Below, piece after piece: positions 10,801-22,457 of a stretch of DNA of 64,000 nucleotides. Below the pieces are notes generated by a model that saw only the letters and a list, made by a program, of their open reading frames with translations, searched no databases and was not told the DNA's origin. Where the stretch lies: the NCBI GenBank assembly GCA_905250075.1, contig CAJNOP010000001.1, positions 8,316,922-8,380,921 of the forward strand. The letters are read 5' to 3'. Each line of letters starts with the position of its first letter. Position 1 is the first letter of the stretch. Source of the stretch: Rotaria sp. Silwood1. Taxonomy: Eukaryota; Rotifera; Eurotatoria; Philodinida; Philodinidae. A program made the position numbers and the translations under genes.

Positions 10801-13449
10801 GGCAACAATGTTTATGTACTAGTCTGGTACTCGAAGATCAATCGCAATTAACTCGTGCAAAATAAAAGTATTCAGAGTACAACAACAACACATTTCAATT
10901 GTTCTAGTAGTCATACATTCCATAGTGCAATATCTTAACGAGCACGTTAAGTAGATATATTCAACTTGTAGTAATTTTAGGTAATATTGTCGAAAAGTTC
11001 TTCTTAAATGAATTGAGGGTATTAAAGATATTTTAGTTTAACATACACAAATAAAATATATGATTGTGTAATCTCTGAATTTTATATAAACAAAGAAGTA
11101 TGGATCATCTATTTGATTAAGTTCACTTCAATCGTTGAATAATCAACCAAAGAAAAATAAAACTATGATTATAAAAATTCTTTTTTTTTGTGTGTGTGTG
11201 TCAAGTAGACTTCGATTAAATACATTTTGAAGGCTATAAACTCTTTCGAATGTTTTTTTTTTAAATTTCTTTTCTAAACACTTGAATATAATCTCTTATT
11301 AGTATATAATAAACACTTCAATTGAAGTTTAAAAGAATAGAAATTCTCTTAAAGATAATAAAATAATAATATTGATATTTTCTTTTAGTTAAAATCGAAC
11401 AAACCTTTTTTGGACTATTTGTATTATTAATTTGTTCATTAATATTTGTTGGTGATGATGATGATGATGTAGCATTAAATGAATTTGCTAATTGTACCAT
11501 ACGTTTTTCAATTTCAGCAATTTTAACATTATTTAAAGTATCTTGTACAGTATCAAAAGCAGTACGATAACCAGTTGTTGATGTAAAAGGTTCAACAACT
11601 GCTGTTGTGGTTGTTGTTGTTGTTGTTGTTGATGGTGTTGATATTGTTGTACGATTTGATGTTAATGTACGTTTTTTTTTTAAACGTTGTTGAAGTTCTT
11701 CTATACGACGATCTAATTGATTTAATTCAGCTTGTTTTGATGCATAAACTTCACGTTGATAAGCTATTTTTCGACTTTGTTGTTCATTTAATTTATTTCG
11801 AATCTATAAAAACAAAAAGAAAAATTTTGTTTTTATTTAAAAAGTAAATTTATCTTATTTACCATTAATTCTTGTTTTAATTTATCTAATTCATTTTTAT
11901 TTTGTGATTGTTCTTTATTTGTTGTTATTTTTATTTTTCTTAATTGATCAAGTTGTTTTGTTAATTCATCAACTTTATTTAATGCTACTGTTAATTCATG
12001 TTCTTTATCAAAAAATATTTGTTTTAATATTTCTAATTCATTTGCTAAAAACAAAAATAAAAAGTTTAATTTTATTATTTTTTTTTTTTATTTTAAACAA
12101 ACCAAGTGTTGAATTTGAATTTCTTTGTTGACTTATTTGATTTTGAAGAGTTTTTAAACGTAAATGTTTAAGTTCTTGTTGTTCAATATGTTCTTTTAAA
12201 CGTTTAAGACGTAAACTATCATGTGATGTTTGTTGTTGTTTTAATTCTTGTTGTTTAAGATATTTTAAACGTTGTTCACGTGCAAGTAATAATTGTTGAT
12301 TATGTTCTATTTGTTGTTGTTGTCGTGCTGCCATTTCTTGTAATTCCGATAATGATAAATCCATTGATAAACTACTAATAGCAAACTAAAATATAAGAAA
12401 ACAAAAAATAATTTATATATATGAAATATTATCTATGTATTACTCCATTTCCATTAGTTTGTTGTTGTTGTTGTTGTTGTTGATTATTGTTTATCTCGTG
12501 TGGTGATGAATTATTATTATTTAGAGTTGGAGAACGCATCGTTGTTCGTCGTCGATGATGATGATGATGATTATGGTTATTGTTGTTGTTGTTGTTGTCT
12601 CAAAAAATAGAAGAAGAAGAACAAGGTAAATGTACATAGAACGACAACGATAGAAGGGTCAAACATTTTCTTCCCATTTCTTCTCTCGTCGTTCATTCAC
12701 TTCGAATATACATAAATGCTACTGGTCTTATGTTCGATGACGACGATCATAATGTAGAAGAGAAAAAAAGGAAAGAACAATAAATTCTATGTTCAATCGA
12801 AGAGCAGGAATTCACTTGAGAGAAGAAAAAGAAAAAAAAAAGAAAAAGCTTTTACTTATTGTTTCTTTTATGTTTGATGTAATAGTTGATCAAAGTTATT
12901 TCTTAGTAAGAACAGAGAACTGTTAAACGTACCGTGTAAACGTCGTACAACAATTTTGAATTCTTCAATGGCTTGATTGCGAGTAATTACATCGAATAAA
13001 CAATCACCCGGTGGAATCTCTCGTTCTAGATAAATAAACAAATTTATTCGACATTATCTCTTACAAATCTGTTCAAAAAAAAAAAGAAAAAGAATTATGT
13101 CAAGGTTGTTTTTTTTTTCTAATTGTTTATTTATCTTAAGAAACTCTTTCTCTCTCCAAAAAAAAGAAATATAAAATTTAAATATAATACCAAATCCAAG
13201 ACATGTTTCAACAAGTCGAGCTGTATTTGGTTCCGGTATATAATGTGTTAAAACTTCTCGACATGTTGTTTGATTAGTTATTCGAATTATTTGACGTGTA
13301 TATCGATGAGATTGATTTGGATGAGGATGATAAAGACAAATTTGAAGCTATAAAAAAGAAAAATATTTTAATTAAAAATCAGTTTTTTTATCTAATTACA
13401 AATAAGAAAAAATAAAATCTAATTTATTTACTTGATCATCATTTATCAT
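7817..13449 (-). CDS. PPP1R13B/TP53BP2-like: ASPP-family protein (apoptosis-stimulating protein of p53; PP1 regulatory subunit 13)
   Basis: Cytoplasmic/nuclear scaffold that binds PP1 and p53-family proteins. It is 864 residues over 11 exons (minus): 13432-13449, 13191-13347, 12933-13025, 12444-12598, 12103-12385, 11863-12044, 11405-11803, 9911-10645, 9530-9830, 7923-8146 and 7817-7864. Order: an N-terminal ubiquitin-like domain ([21 protein letters not shown]); a His/Asn/Gln-rich linker; a helical block opening [16 protein letters not shown], as in ASPP1/2; long low-complexity Ser/Thr/Asn regions; then [15 protein letters not shown] at about 645-659, keeping the RVxF PP1-docking motif; ankyrin repeats ([51 protein letters not shown]); a C-terminal SH3 ([32 protein letters not shown]). 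It is somewhat shorter than human ASPP2. The 1383-bp intron 8147-9529 contains a dispersed repeat. Confidence 0.93.
8575..9160 (+). repeat. Dispersed repeat family A, copy 1 (in ASPP intron)
   Basis: Collinear, same-strand similarity to about 51200-51640. Shared blocks are TATGATCAA followed by CATGRGA; ATATTRCRCAACAGCAACA; TTAA(T/C)A(G)NTAGTAAAATCAA; GAATTAAT; ATCATCT; and GATGTCTACATTA-like near 9127. This copy carries about 200 bp (about 8830-9040) that copy 2 lacks. There is no open reading frame, so it is probably a non-autonomous element. Confidence 0.6.
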
Positions 13450-13456
13450 TGTTCAT
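13439..13456 (-). promoter_or_regulatory. Tiny upstream ORF overlapping the ASPP start
   Basis: An ATG seven bases upstream of the chosen ASPP start opens a five-codon frame (MNNDK then TGA) that ends ten bases past the main ATG. If this sequence is in the mature 5' UTR it could lower ASPP translation. It also means the main start depends on leaky scanning or re-initiation. Confidence 0.35.
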
Positions 13457-15267
13457 AGTTATATATATCAGATGTAGAAATTCATATTATTTTATTCCGA
13501 TAAATTCAATGTCAATAAATAAAAGAAAGAAAAAGTACGTATCCTTCGAATGTCATATTTACTTTTCTTAGATATATAATTGGTCTGTTAATAATCAATA
13601 AAATTATTAATCAAAATCTTCTATTTTTCTATTCATATAGTCATTTCATTTCAAATGACTTCACAAAAGCATAAACATCTTAAGAAAAAAAAAGTTTCAT
13701 AATTTGTTTGCTCGAAATTTTATCATCGACTAGCGACCACTATCATACATTGATGGAATCTGATCGATTCAATGCAAAAAAAAAAAGTAATTTCATACAC
13801 TAAAAAAATAATTTATATTGCTCTTTTCAAAAATGTTAAGATCATAAAATGATGTGAAAATTTAGCCTTTATCAATTGATAAAATCATTTGAAAAGAACA
13901 AAATTCTTTTTTCTTTCTTGTCATCATATCATGGATTTATCATTTGTAGATCTAAGATTTTAGAATGGTGAACTAAACGTGTTGTGAAAGCGATTAGAGT
14001 TTTTTTTATCTGCTTATATTGTTGAGTATTTTCTATTGAGAAAAACATGTAGTGAGAAAGTGTCAATTATCTTCAGTGGTCTACTTTAAAAATGTCACAA
14101 CATAGATTTCATATTTTCCAGTTGTGAATTTCAATGATGTAATTATGGTTTTCAAAAAAATTTTATTAATCATTTGTTATTCATAGAAAAAAAAGGAAAG
14201 AGAGAATTTTGTTTCTATTATGATATGTATCTACCTTTTTTGTTTTGTTTTATTGAAAATGAATCAATCTTTGAAGTGTTTCATCTAGCATGAGGATCCG
14301 AGAGGCGATGTTCCTACAAAAACAGAGCTAGTTCTTGTAAAAATTTGGTGTTATTGTACTATATATTATAAATCTATGCTCGAAAAAATAGGAACTTGTC
14401 TTTGCAGAGTTTTATATCATTACTTCAAAAAAAGAAACACTAAATAAAACATGAACTGTTTGGTCAATGTTTGTTTTTTGTTGAAATCATTGACAAATAA
14501 ATTCATGTTATTCATTTTTCTGATTTTCTTTTATCAAATAAATGAAAAAATAAATTCTGTTTCGTTAATAATATTGATAATTAAAATTAATGAACTTTAG
14601 TATTTATATATTATACTATATTGTAATTTTCGTTAATTATGTTCAATCAATTCATATGAATAATAAAAAAAACAACAACAGCTAACGTAGAATTACTCAA
14701 AGTTATTCTTAGTTTCTGAATTCATATTTTAAGTAATTAGCAAATGATCTCGAGATTTGAATGACTTCAAAAGAATTTTAAGACATAGATTTGCTATACA
14801 AGTTTACAATAATTTAAATGAATTTTAACTAAAGGAACGAAGTATTGACAGAAGCAAAAAAAACGCATATAGAACGTTTGATTTAAAATTTATTCTATAA
14901 GTAATTAACAGTATTCTGAGACTATCGTAAAAATTTGAGTAAAAATTATTGATCCATTTCTAAAGTATTTAAAATAATGATTTGATATCAGCAAGGATCA
15001 AAAAACAAATCAACAACTTTTAAATGAAACTGTTTAGGATAGTTTTACAATGATGATAATAAACTTTGACATCAAACATCAAATATTCATTTTTTTTCCT
15101 GTCAAATAGTTCGTTTTTTTTGATTAAAATCTATCAAAAATGTTGTAAATTTGTATAGAAAACTAATATACTAAAATCCTTTTGAAGTTATTCTAGTCTC
15201 GAGACAATTTTTACATGCTAAAATATGAGTTGAAAAGTGATGAGTGAATCATAGAAAGACCATATGT
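13457..15267. other. Intergenic, 1.8 kb
   Basis: AT-rich sequence between two minus-strand genes. It contains the ASPP promoter region and, at 14745-15210, an imperfect palindrome. No coding sequence was recognised. Confidence 0.5.
14745..15210. repeat. Imperfect palindrome, intergenic
   Basis: The left arm CTCGAGATTTGAATGACTTC (from 14749) aligns with the reverse complement of the right arm (CTCGAGACTAGAATAACTTC read on the minus strand, from about 15203). Similarity continues through CTATACAAGTTTACAA and TATTGACAG (about 14797-14852). The centre is near 14980. Confidence 0.75.
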
Positions 15268-16031
15268 TCAAGAACTAAGAAAGAGATTGTTGTCTTTAAT
15301 TTCACTTGTTTGTTTATGGAATACAGCAGTAAGCGTACGAAATGGCCACAAGGATGACTCTCGTCTCTCATTATTAACTCCAGGTAATGTAGATTCACGA
15401 CGTAATGGATGTCTTTTTGGTTGAGATGTTGTTGGTGCTGGTGTTGGTTGAACTGTTATTGATAAAGGAAATGAAGGTGACTGATTAAGAGTAAATGGTG
15501 GTGGCCATTGTTGATGTACTTGTGACAAAGATGGACGATTCGTTGATGAATAATCAACAAGAAATGGAATTTCTTGTAAACTATAGGCAGATGTTCTTTT
15601 AAAAAAATAAATAAATATAGTAACATAATAAAATTATGATTTATTTGATTATTACCTTGATTTATTAATATTTGTTGATATGCGTGAATCAAGATCTAGT
15701 TGTTGATCATGTTTCATTCTAAATAAAAATTGATTTTTCTATTAATAGACCAAAAAATCAAACAGTAAATTATAATTCAATACCCGAATATATACATAAA
15801 ACATAATCGAATATTTTTACATAATGATTTTGGACAACATCGTACACTATGGGGTGATCGTTCTTTTGATGAACATTTATAACGACATATCATCCACCCT
15901 AAGGCTAATGTTACAAAAATACCAACAACTGAAGGCCATATAATATCCTTATTATCATTATATGTATCATCCGATGATTCTGATGAAGATTGTTGAATGA
16001 ATATTTTAGTTGTATTCTCAATATTTGTCAT
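15268..16031 (-). CDS. Single-pass membrane protein, unknown
   Basis: 212 residues from three exons (minus): 15784-16031, 15656-15718 and 15268-15595, all in phase. Residues 1-29 are Ser/Thr/Asp/Asn-rich and polar. Residues about 30-49 (IIWPSVVGIFVTLALGWMIC) form one membrane segment, followed by Arg/Lys/Cys-rich residues (RYKCSSKERS), which points to an N-out, C-in topology. The cytoplasmic half is Pro/Ser-rich (WPPPFTLNQSPSFP, PTPAPTTSQPKR). There is no cleavable signal peptide and no domain I recognise. The codon pattern and clean splicing support a real gene. Confidence 0.65.
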
Positions 16032-18181
16032 TTTTTTTCAATCCATCAAATAACTTCATTGAATTTGCACCGGCTAAAACCATTTTTCAAACAGAAAAAT
16101 AAAACAATGAAAAATGAGCTAAAGAGTTATATATGTATATATATATATGAAGCGAAAGAGAAGGAAAGAGAGAGAGAAAGAGAGAATGAGACATATAATC
16201 AACTTCCGTTATGAAAAAAGAAAACAAAAACCTGACGGATGTAAAAAACACACTAATCATCAAGTAATGAGAAAAAATTAGAAATAAAAGATTTATTTGA
16301 AATTTAAAACAAGAAAATTTTTGAAAAATATTCGTTATTAACAATCGATATAAAAAAACAAGAGATAATCAGTATAGCTTCGTTTTTCTTTCTTTCTTTT
16401 TATTTTTCATTTGTAATTCAAAGAAAATACGGATGACTGAAAACGAATAAAATAATGAGTTCATCTTTCCTTTTGGTAGATTTACAAGCCATATCCGATG
16501 TAAATTAAGACATAGTCGTGATAATTTCTTCTTTAGTTTCTTATTTCTTTTCTTTTTCCTATTTAACAAGCAAAAAAAAAAAAACTAACGAGAAAAAATC
16601 TATTGATTAACTTTCTATCATTCAGTATGTTTTTTGCTTCTGAATTTGGCCGAAGAAAAGCTGAAACCAACTCAATTAACTACTCATATAAAATATCGAC
16701 ATCGAGGAAAAACAAGAAGAAGAAAAGAGGGACAAGATTATTTTAGTAGGTATCAACAAAATGAACATTCAAAAGGAAAATACTTGACGGTGAATAACTA
16801 AACGAGAAAAAAATAGTGTATTGCGTATGAAGAACTACTTGGTTGAAATATGACCTGATTCTATAGATGAGTCTTCTTTGATTTTAATTAAAGAGGAAAA
16901 AAGAACAAATTTACTTCTTGAAAAAAAAAAAAAAGAAGATTTTTCATAAATTTTTATTCTCAAATAAAAAACAAAAAAAGACTTCTTGTTGTGTTTTGAG
17001 AATAAAATCTAAATGAATGAATGAAATTATCCTTACTTTATCATAGAGATGATATTATGTTTGTAATAATTCTTAATTATTTTTTTTTTCTAAACTAATA
17101 CATCCGAATGAGCCATCAATGCTATATAATTTTCAGAAAAAAATTTTTTTCAAGTCATTCAGTGTTTGATATTCTTTTAAATGCTCTAGTTTTGAGTAGA
17201 AAATTGATCAATTCCATGCAATGATAAAAATAAACTTGTCATAAACATAATGTTCTGTCAATTAAACTCATTTTTACGACTCTTGAAATCATTCATTTTT
17301 AAAACTATACTTCTGATTTCTTTGTTTTCATTCTCATTGACTTAATAATTTTACTTTTGAATAGCAAGGACGTTCTGATTTGAATAATTATTCGAAAATT
17401 TTCTTTTATCATTGTATATTTTAATGTCGATGTAACCTTGAACTTATCAGATTTCTTCTTACTATTGTTTACTAACAGATATTCTGGCTATTGTCAATGT
17501 TTTCGCGTATGTGAAATTAAATTTCATACTCTTTTAATAACATATTTTATATATGCTTGAAGGTTTATATCACATTTTATTTCTTAAAAGAGAAATGATT
17601 CATTCAAGGTTAATATGTTCTTAAATCAATGAAGTGTGAACTAATAAGTAGACAATTATTCACACAAGATGAATGTTGCTGCTGCTGATTTTAGTACTTA
17701 GACAGAAAGATATGCATTCATTGAAATTTTCTGTTGAGACCATTAAATATTTTTCTCATCTGTACACATGAACGGAACATTGATTTATTTAAGTCTATTA
17801 AAATTATAGAAAAATATAAAGATGCATTAACATAAAAACGTGATAAGTTTAATCCCTTAGGATGATATTAAAATGAGTAACCCCTCCCCACACACAATAG
17901 ACGCCCACCCCTGGGTTAGAATTCTCCGTTGAAAATCAAGACTCACTTTATGAAAAATGCAAAAACGAACATTTCTCTATCGAACAACGTAAAAAACTAG
18001 CACCGGGACATGCTTTGTTACAAAGTTATAGCTTGCGAAACAGAGGCACCCACCTGGGCTTCTAGTCTGTGGGGGGGTTTACTTTATTCATAGAGGTTTC
18101 AAAAAAAGAAGCTATTGAAATAATTATTTTATAATGAAGTAATATAACGATTACTCAGTAGCAAAAAAAAAAAATGAATAT
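16032..18181. other. Intergenic with simple repeats and a GC-rich palindrome
   Basis: Contains a (TA)n/(GA)n microsatellite around 16128-16190, several poly-A runs, and the GC-rich palindrome at 17879-18080. No gene was recognised. Confidence 0.5.
17879..18080. repeat. GC-rich terminal inverted repeat element, about 200 bp
   Basis: The left end AACCCCTCCCCACACACAAT and the right end TCTAGTCTGTGGGGGGGTTT (end of the element) are inverted copies, continuing into GACGCCCACCC / GGCACCCACCTGGGC. It stands out from the surrounding AT-rich DNA. Its ends resemble those of the element at 21543-21762 (AAACCCC...CACA...TAGA), so the two probably belong to one MITE-like family. Confidence 0.7.
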
Positions 18182-19015
18182 TCAAGGACGAAGTGGTTGA
18201 CTATTGTCAATATTGATTTGAATTTTTAATAATTGCGTTAACTTTTCCATATAGCCTTGTTCAACATAATTTTCAGGTAAATAAATTGAAAGATAAATTT
18301 TCCAAGGTCTTCTACAAGTTTTTTTAAAACTTAATTTCAAAATTTTTTCATTAGGAAATATAGTTCCATCATCAACAATATCATTTCGAGCACTTAAAAG
18401 TAATAATTCATCAAGAACAATTCCATGTGGTGATAAAATAATATAACCATAACCTCGATCATTTAACTTTCTTTCTTTTTTACGATAACACCAATGTGAA
18501 TATTTAGTTTTCTTTTGATGAAAATAATAATTTAATTGTTGTTTCCATTGATTATTTTCTAATTTTAATTCAAGATATTTTTCTCGAATTGGATCTAATG
18601 GATTAGAACATGAATATTGTATCCAAAAATAAATCGTAATTATTAATAAAATTGGTGAAATACAAACTGATATTATTGTAATTACTTCAAAAAGAATAAC
18701 AGCATTACAAAGAGATGAATTTGTTTGAGGATCTTTTAAATTGTGACATCGATTAGATGTTAACCAATAAGATATCCAAAAAACAACTCCTAATGTCATT
18801 GCAAGTAATGTAAGATAACTTAAATCCATACATCGTCGATGAGCTCGACTTGAATATATACGATCAAGAATATCAAGAATACTACCAGGTAAACTAATAC
18901 CATCAGAACTGATTATTGATGGAGTTGCTTGAAGAATTGCTCGAGGATGACGTTGTTGTTCATCTATACTTGATATTCTCATCAGACTCGTATCATCTAT
19001 ATTTGGTTCAGCCAT
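18182..19015 (-). CDS. Two-pass membrane protein, unknown, intronless
   Basis: 277 residues in one uninterrupted exon. The start is ATG at 19015, with no upstream in-frame ATG nearby. Two hydrophobic segments lie at residues about 64-86 (LSYLTLLAMTLGVVFWISYW) and 104-132, separated by a short loop with two cysteines (C90 and C103). The C-terminal 140 residues are soluble and basic, with a Cys/Lys/Arg-rich stretch (SHWCYRKKERK) and a beta-rich end (RPWKIYLSIYLPENYVEQGY). I do not recognise the family. An intronless gene among intron-rich neighbours could be a retrocopy or a lineage-specific gene. Confidence 0.7.
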   Translation of the reverse strand: MAEPNIDDTSLMRISSIDEQQRHPRAILQATPSIISSDGISLPGSILDILDRIYSSRAHRRCMDLSYLTLLAMTLGVVFWISYWLTSNRCHNLKDPQTNSSLCNAVILFEVITIISVCISPILLIITIYFWIQYSCSNPLDPIREKYLELKLENNQWKQQLNYYFHQKKTKYSHWCYRKKERKLNDRGYGYIILSPHGIVLDELLLLSARNDIVDDGTIFPNEKILKLSFKKTCRRPWKIYLSIYLPENYVEQGYMEKLTQLLKIQINIDNSQPLRP

Positions 19016-21144
19016 ATTTAACTATGTTAGGTTTTTTTCTGTCATGAAATAGATATATTTATTGTTTTTACATTGAAACAGTTATCTTCTTCATCATATC
19101 TTTCTTTTTTTTTTTGTCAACAAAACAAAACACTGACATATTGTAATAAATGAGTCATAAAGTAAAACAACGATTTTATTAACAAGACTTTTGTGATTGA
19201 AAATATTATATGGTTTCTCTTCATTTCAAATCTATACTGAAAAAAAAATCAATATCCAACAAAAGAAATTTACTCAATTCGTCATCATCAGTTTAACTTT
19301 TTCAAATTGATATATGTTAATGTCTACAGACAGATTTATCGAAACCTGTTGTATATAACGAAAAAGAAGTTTAGATTTATGCACAATTCTAGATAGATTA
19401 AAAAGTAATAAGACATTAATCAAAAATAAACAGATAAGTAAATATGAGAACGTGACAAAATATCTTATAGTTTAATTATTAGAATTGAATTGAAGAAAAA
19501 TTAAATCATTATCTTACTATTACAATTTAAATTCTTTATAAATATACGTATAAGAAAACATTGAGAAATTCTTAATGCTTTCAACTAATAAGATTTATTT
19601 TAATCCGAAAATTATTTTTCTTTAAAATATAAATGATTGAGGATAATCTACTAATTCAGGAACTGAAAACAAAATTACCATACAAATATTTCAAGATGAA
19701 ATTATCATTAATCAAATATATATGTAAGAAAGTGAGTCGAAATTTTCTAGGCAAAATAGTTAATTGTTATTCGCATATATAAATATATTGATAGGATATT
19801 AGAATAAGAATTTTTATACTCTTTTAGAATATATGATGAGAATTTTTCTGTGACTTTTGATTATTCAGCTATAAATAAATCTAAACAGGACTCAAAAAAA
19901 AAAACATTTTTGAGAGACAAAAATCTTATTTTTCTAAAGATGCGTCTGCTTCCCGTACACACCAAATAAGTATTGGCAATATTTAGTCCTCGAGGATCAT
20001 ATTTACACGATAAAACGATGCAAGAATGAAGAGTTTGGGTTAATTTGCTACAAAATAATAGTCTTTACTGCACCTCAACAATTTGCAAAATATTTTATTC
20101 AAATATACCACTTTGTAGAGAATTATTTTCTATATCTTCTAGTACATTCAATAAAATTCTGTGACATATCATCTTGAACAAGTTCAACTTGAAATTTTTC
20201 CATCATAAAAAAATTTATTCGTTTTTTTTCAAGATTCACTTATAATCAAAAGTTACAAAAAAGACAAAATTATCATTTGAATACACTAACAATGCATTTA
20301 AATACGCAGAAAAAAAACAGTTAAATATGTTGTTTAGAAATTTTCGACATACTCATTATATAAACTTTAACAACATAAATCAATACTTTAAATGACGTAT
20401 TTTTTGACTGATGTTTCACATTGTGAATCTAAGAAATCTATTTGTAAGTCGACGAGATCATACGTTAAATTCTATTAATTCTAGAAGTCTTTTCATATTC
20501 TTCTACTATTTGATAAAAAATTGGATCTTATTTCACAAAATAACAGAAACTCAATATGTAATTAATTAGATCGTCTGTTTGTAAACATATCATGAACATT
20601 CATAATTTATAATGATTAGTAAAAGTAGAGGATGAATAGCTCCAAGTTAAAGAAAGAAGTATTATACATAAATCTCACATGTCAAAACATAATCTTCCAT
20701 TAGTCAACGTGTTTGTCATTATTCTTTTGAGATTTTTGTGTTTGTTTTTTTTTTGTTGCCTGTCAGTTAAGGTTCTTTTTACGTTCATTTCAACGTAAGA
20801 TTCTTGTCAGAAAGAGAAAAAAAACAGATCTTGTCTTTGTAGTAACGTCTATGCAGAGAAAGTCTCAGATAATTACACGAGAACTGCTGTATCAATAAGG
20901 TTCTTTTGTTCCGGAATTCTTGGCTGGTTCTTTTATTCTTTAACCCTTGTCGGTCTGTTTTTTTTCTTGAAACTCCTTTCTGTTCCTTGAGATTCAGGCA
21001 TAGCCTCTGTACATGTTAGCATAATTACATTCTGCCGTCACTTTTTCATACTTAGTATAAACTTGCAATAAAATGCACGAAAAAAGTAAAAGATAAGTGC
21101 GAAAAAAAATACATTCCAGATCATATTATGTGCAAAGAGTAGAT

Positions 21145-21362
21145 ATGGAGAACATTCACAATGTTAAACCAAGAGAAGAAAATAGAAATCGAACAAATTC
21201 ATTATTAACAAAAGGAGAAGCAAATAATCAAAGAAATCTATCTATATAACAAATACACATTTTTTTAAAAGTTTGTCGTCTTCATCATCATCATCATTTG
21301 ATATTGATAAACATTCAATTATTGTTGAAATTCTTCGTCCTGATAGAGTTATTGTTAATTAA
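21145..21362 (+). pseudogene. Possible small frameshifted ORF
   Basis: From ATG 21145 a 34-codon frame (opening MENIHNVKPREENRNRTNSL) with native-looking codons stops at 21247-21249. A second frame, offset by one register, runs on to TAA at 21360-21362 and encodes a poly-Ser tract followed by FDIDKHSIIVEILRPDRVIV. One indel near 21225-21235 would join them. It may be a decayed gene or part of a larger one. Weak evidence. Confidence 0.25.
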
Positions 21363-21542
21363 TTGAATGACTTTTGTTCATTAAATTAAATGTAATAAAT
21401 ATTAATTATCATCGCCTAAAAATGATTAACTAACGTTCAGATATTGGTAAATAACATATATGTGAATGTATTTACATAAATATCACGTGCTATTTATCTG
21501 CAGAATTTTGTAATCGAAAAAATAAAGAAACTTGTCTGAGCT

Positions 21543-21762
21543 AAACCCCCAGACACATTAGAAGACCCCCCACCCCTATAGTCGAGATGACCCTCTCTTG
21601 AATCAACAACCCAAAGGATAGATTAGAGGACCTGCTCACCTGCTTCTAAGGGGATCGTCAGAGGAGATGGGTGGGTCTTCTCATCTATCCTTCGCTTCGT
21701 TGATTCAAGGGAGGGCCATCTCTACTACAGGGGTGGGGGTCTTCTAATGTGTCCGGGGGTTT
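21543..21762. repeat. GC-rich palindromic element, young copy, 220 bp
   Basis: The left end AAACCCCCAGACACATTAGA and its inverted partner at the right end differ at very few positions over about 40 bp (through AGACCCCCCACCCCTATAG). Inverted similarity continues through GATTCAAGGGAGGG/CCCTCTCTTGAATC and GGATAGAT almost to the centre near 21650. High arm identity and high GC in an AT-rich host suggest a recent insertion. Confidence 0.85.
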
Positions 21763-22457
21763 ATACGAAAACTTAAATCGTCTGTAATTCTTTTTAAATT
21801 TCAAATTTATTGATTGATTATTAGAGATTATTTTTATCTTGAGCTAATTCATTTGTTTATCCAATCTTCATCATTGTTTGTCTCATTCTAGTGATTATTT
21901 TTATACAATGACAATTGTAAAATTTATAAAAGATAAGGATCAACATCTGCTAGATGATGTTTCCTATTGACACGTCAATAAATCCCAATCCATTTAGCGC
22001 TCTTGTAAAAATAAACGTACGACTCTTATCTGTTTCGATAGTATAAAATGTACTAAAGTAACAAACAATATTCATGCACCAACTTCTAAAGTAATTTTTA
22101 AATAATTTTTACATCAATATGGACTTATTCAAATAAAATTATTTTCTTATAGTTCTTTAAATCGTTCCTTATGTCATACTCATTTGTCAAATGTTCAGCT
22201 ATCGGGTGTAATTATCCTAGTATTTATTGATGCATTGAATTCTTTAATATATTTTCTAAGAACGTCTATCAGAACTTTTGATCAGTCCTTTGTCATAAAA
22301 AAAAAGATTAGTTGTAATAGGATTTATTTTTAATTTAAATGCTTTTATTTTTTCAGTTGAAGATTATTCTTGGAGAAAAACGGCAATGTTCAAAACATTG
22401 TATATAATATTTTATTTATTATTACAAAATAAAAATAAAGAAAAGAAATTGTCAAGT

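Larger units (their letters stand above)
19016..22457. other. Intergenic, 3.4 kb
   Basis: Mostly featureless AT-rich DNA. It contains a possible broken small ORF (21145-21362) and a well-conserved GC-rich palindrome (21543-21762). The stretch 20700-21060 is slightly less AT-rich but holds no gene I can support. Confidence 0.5.
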
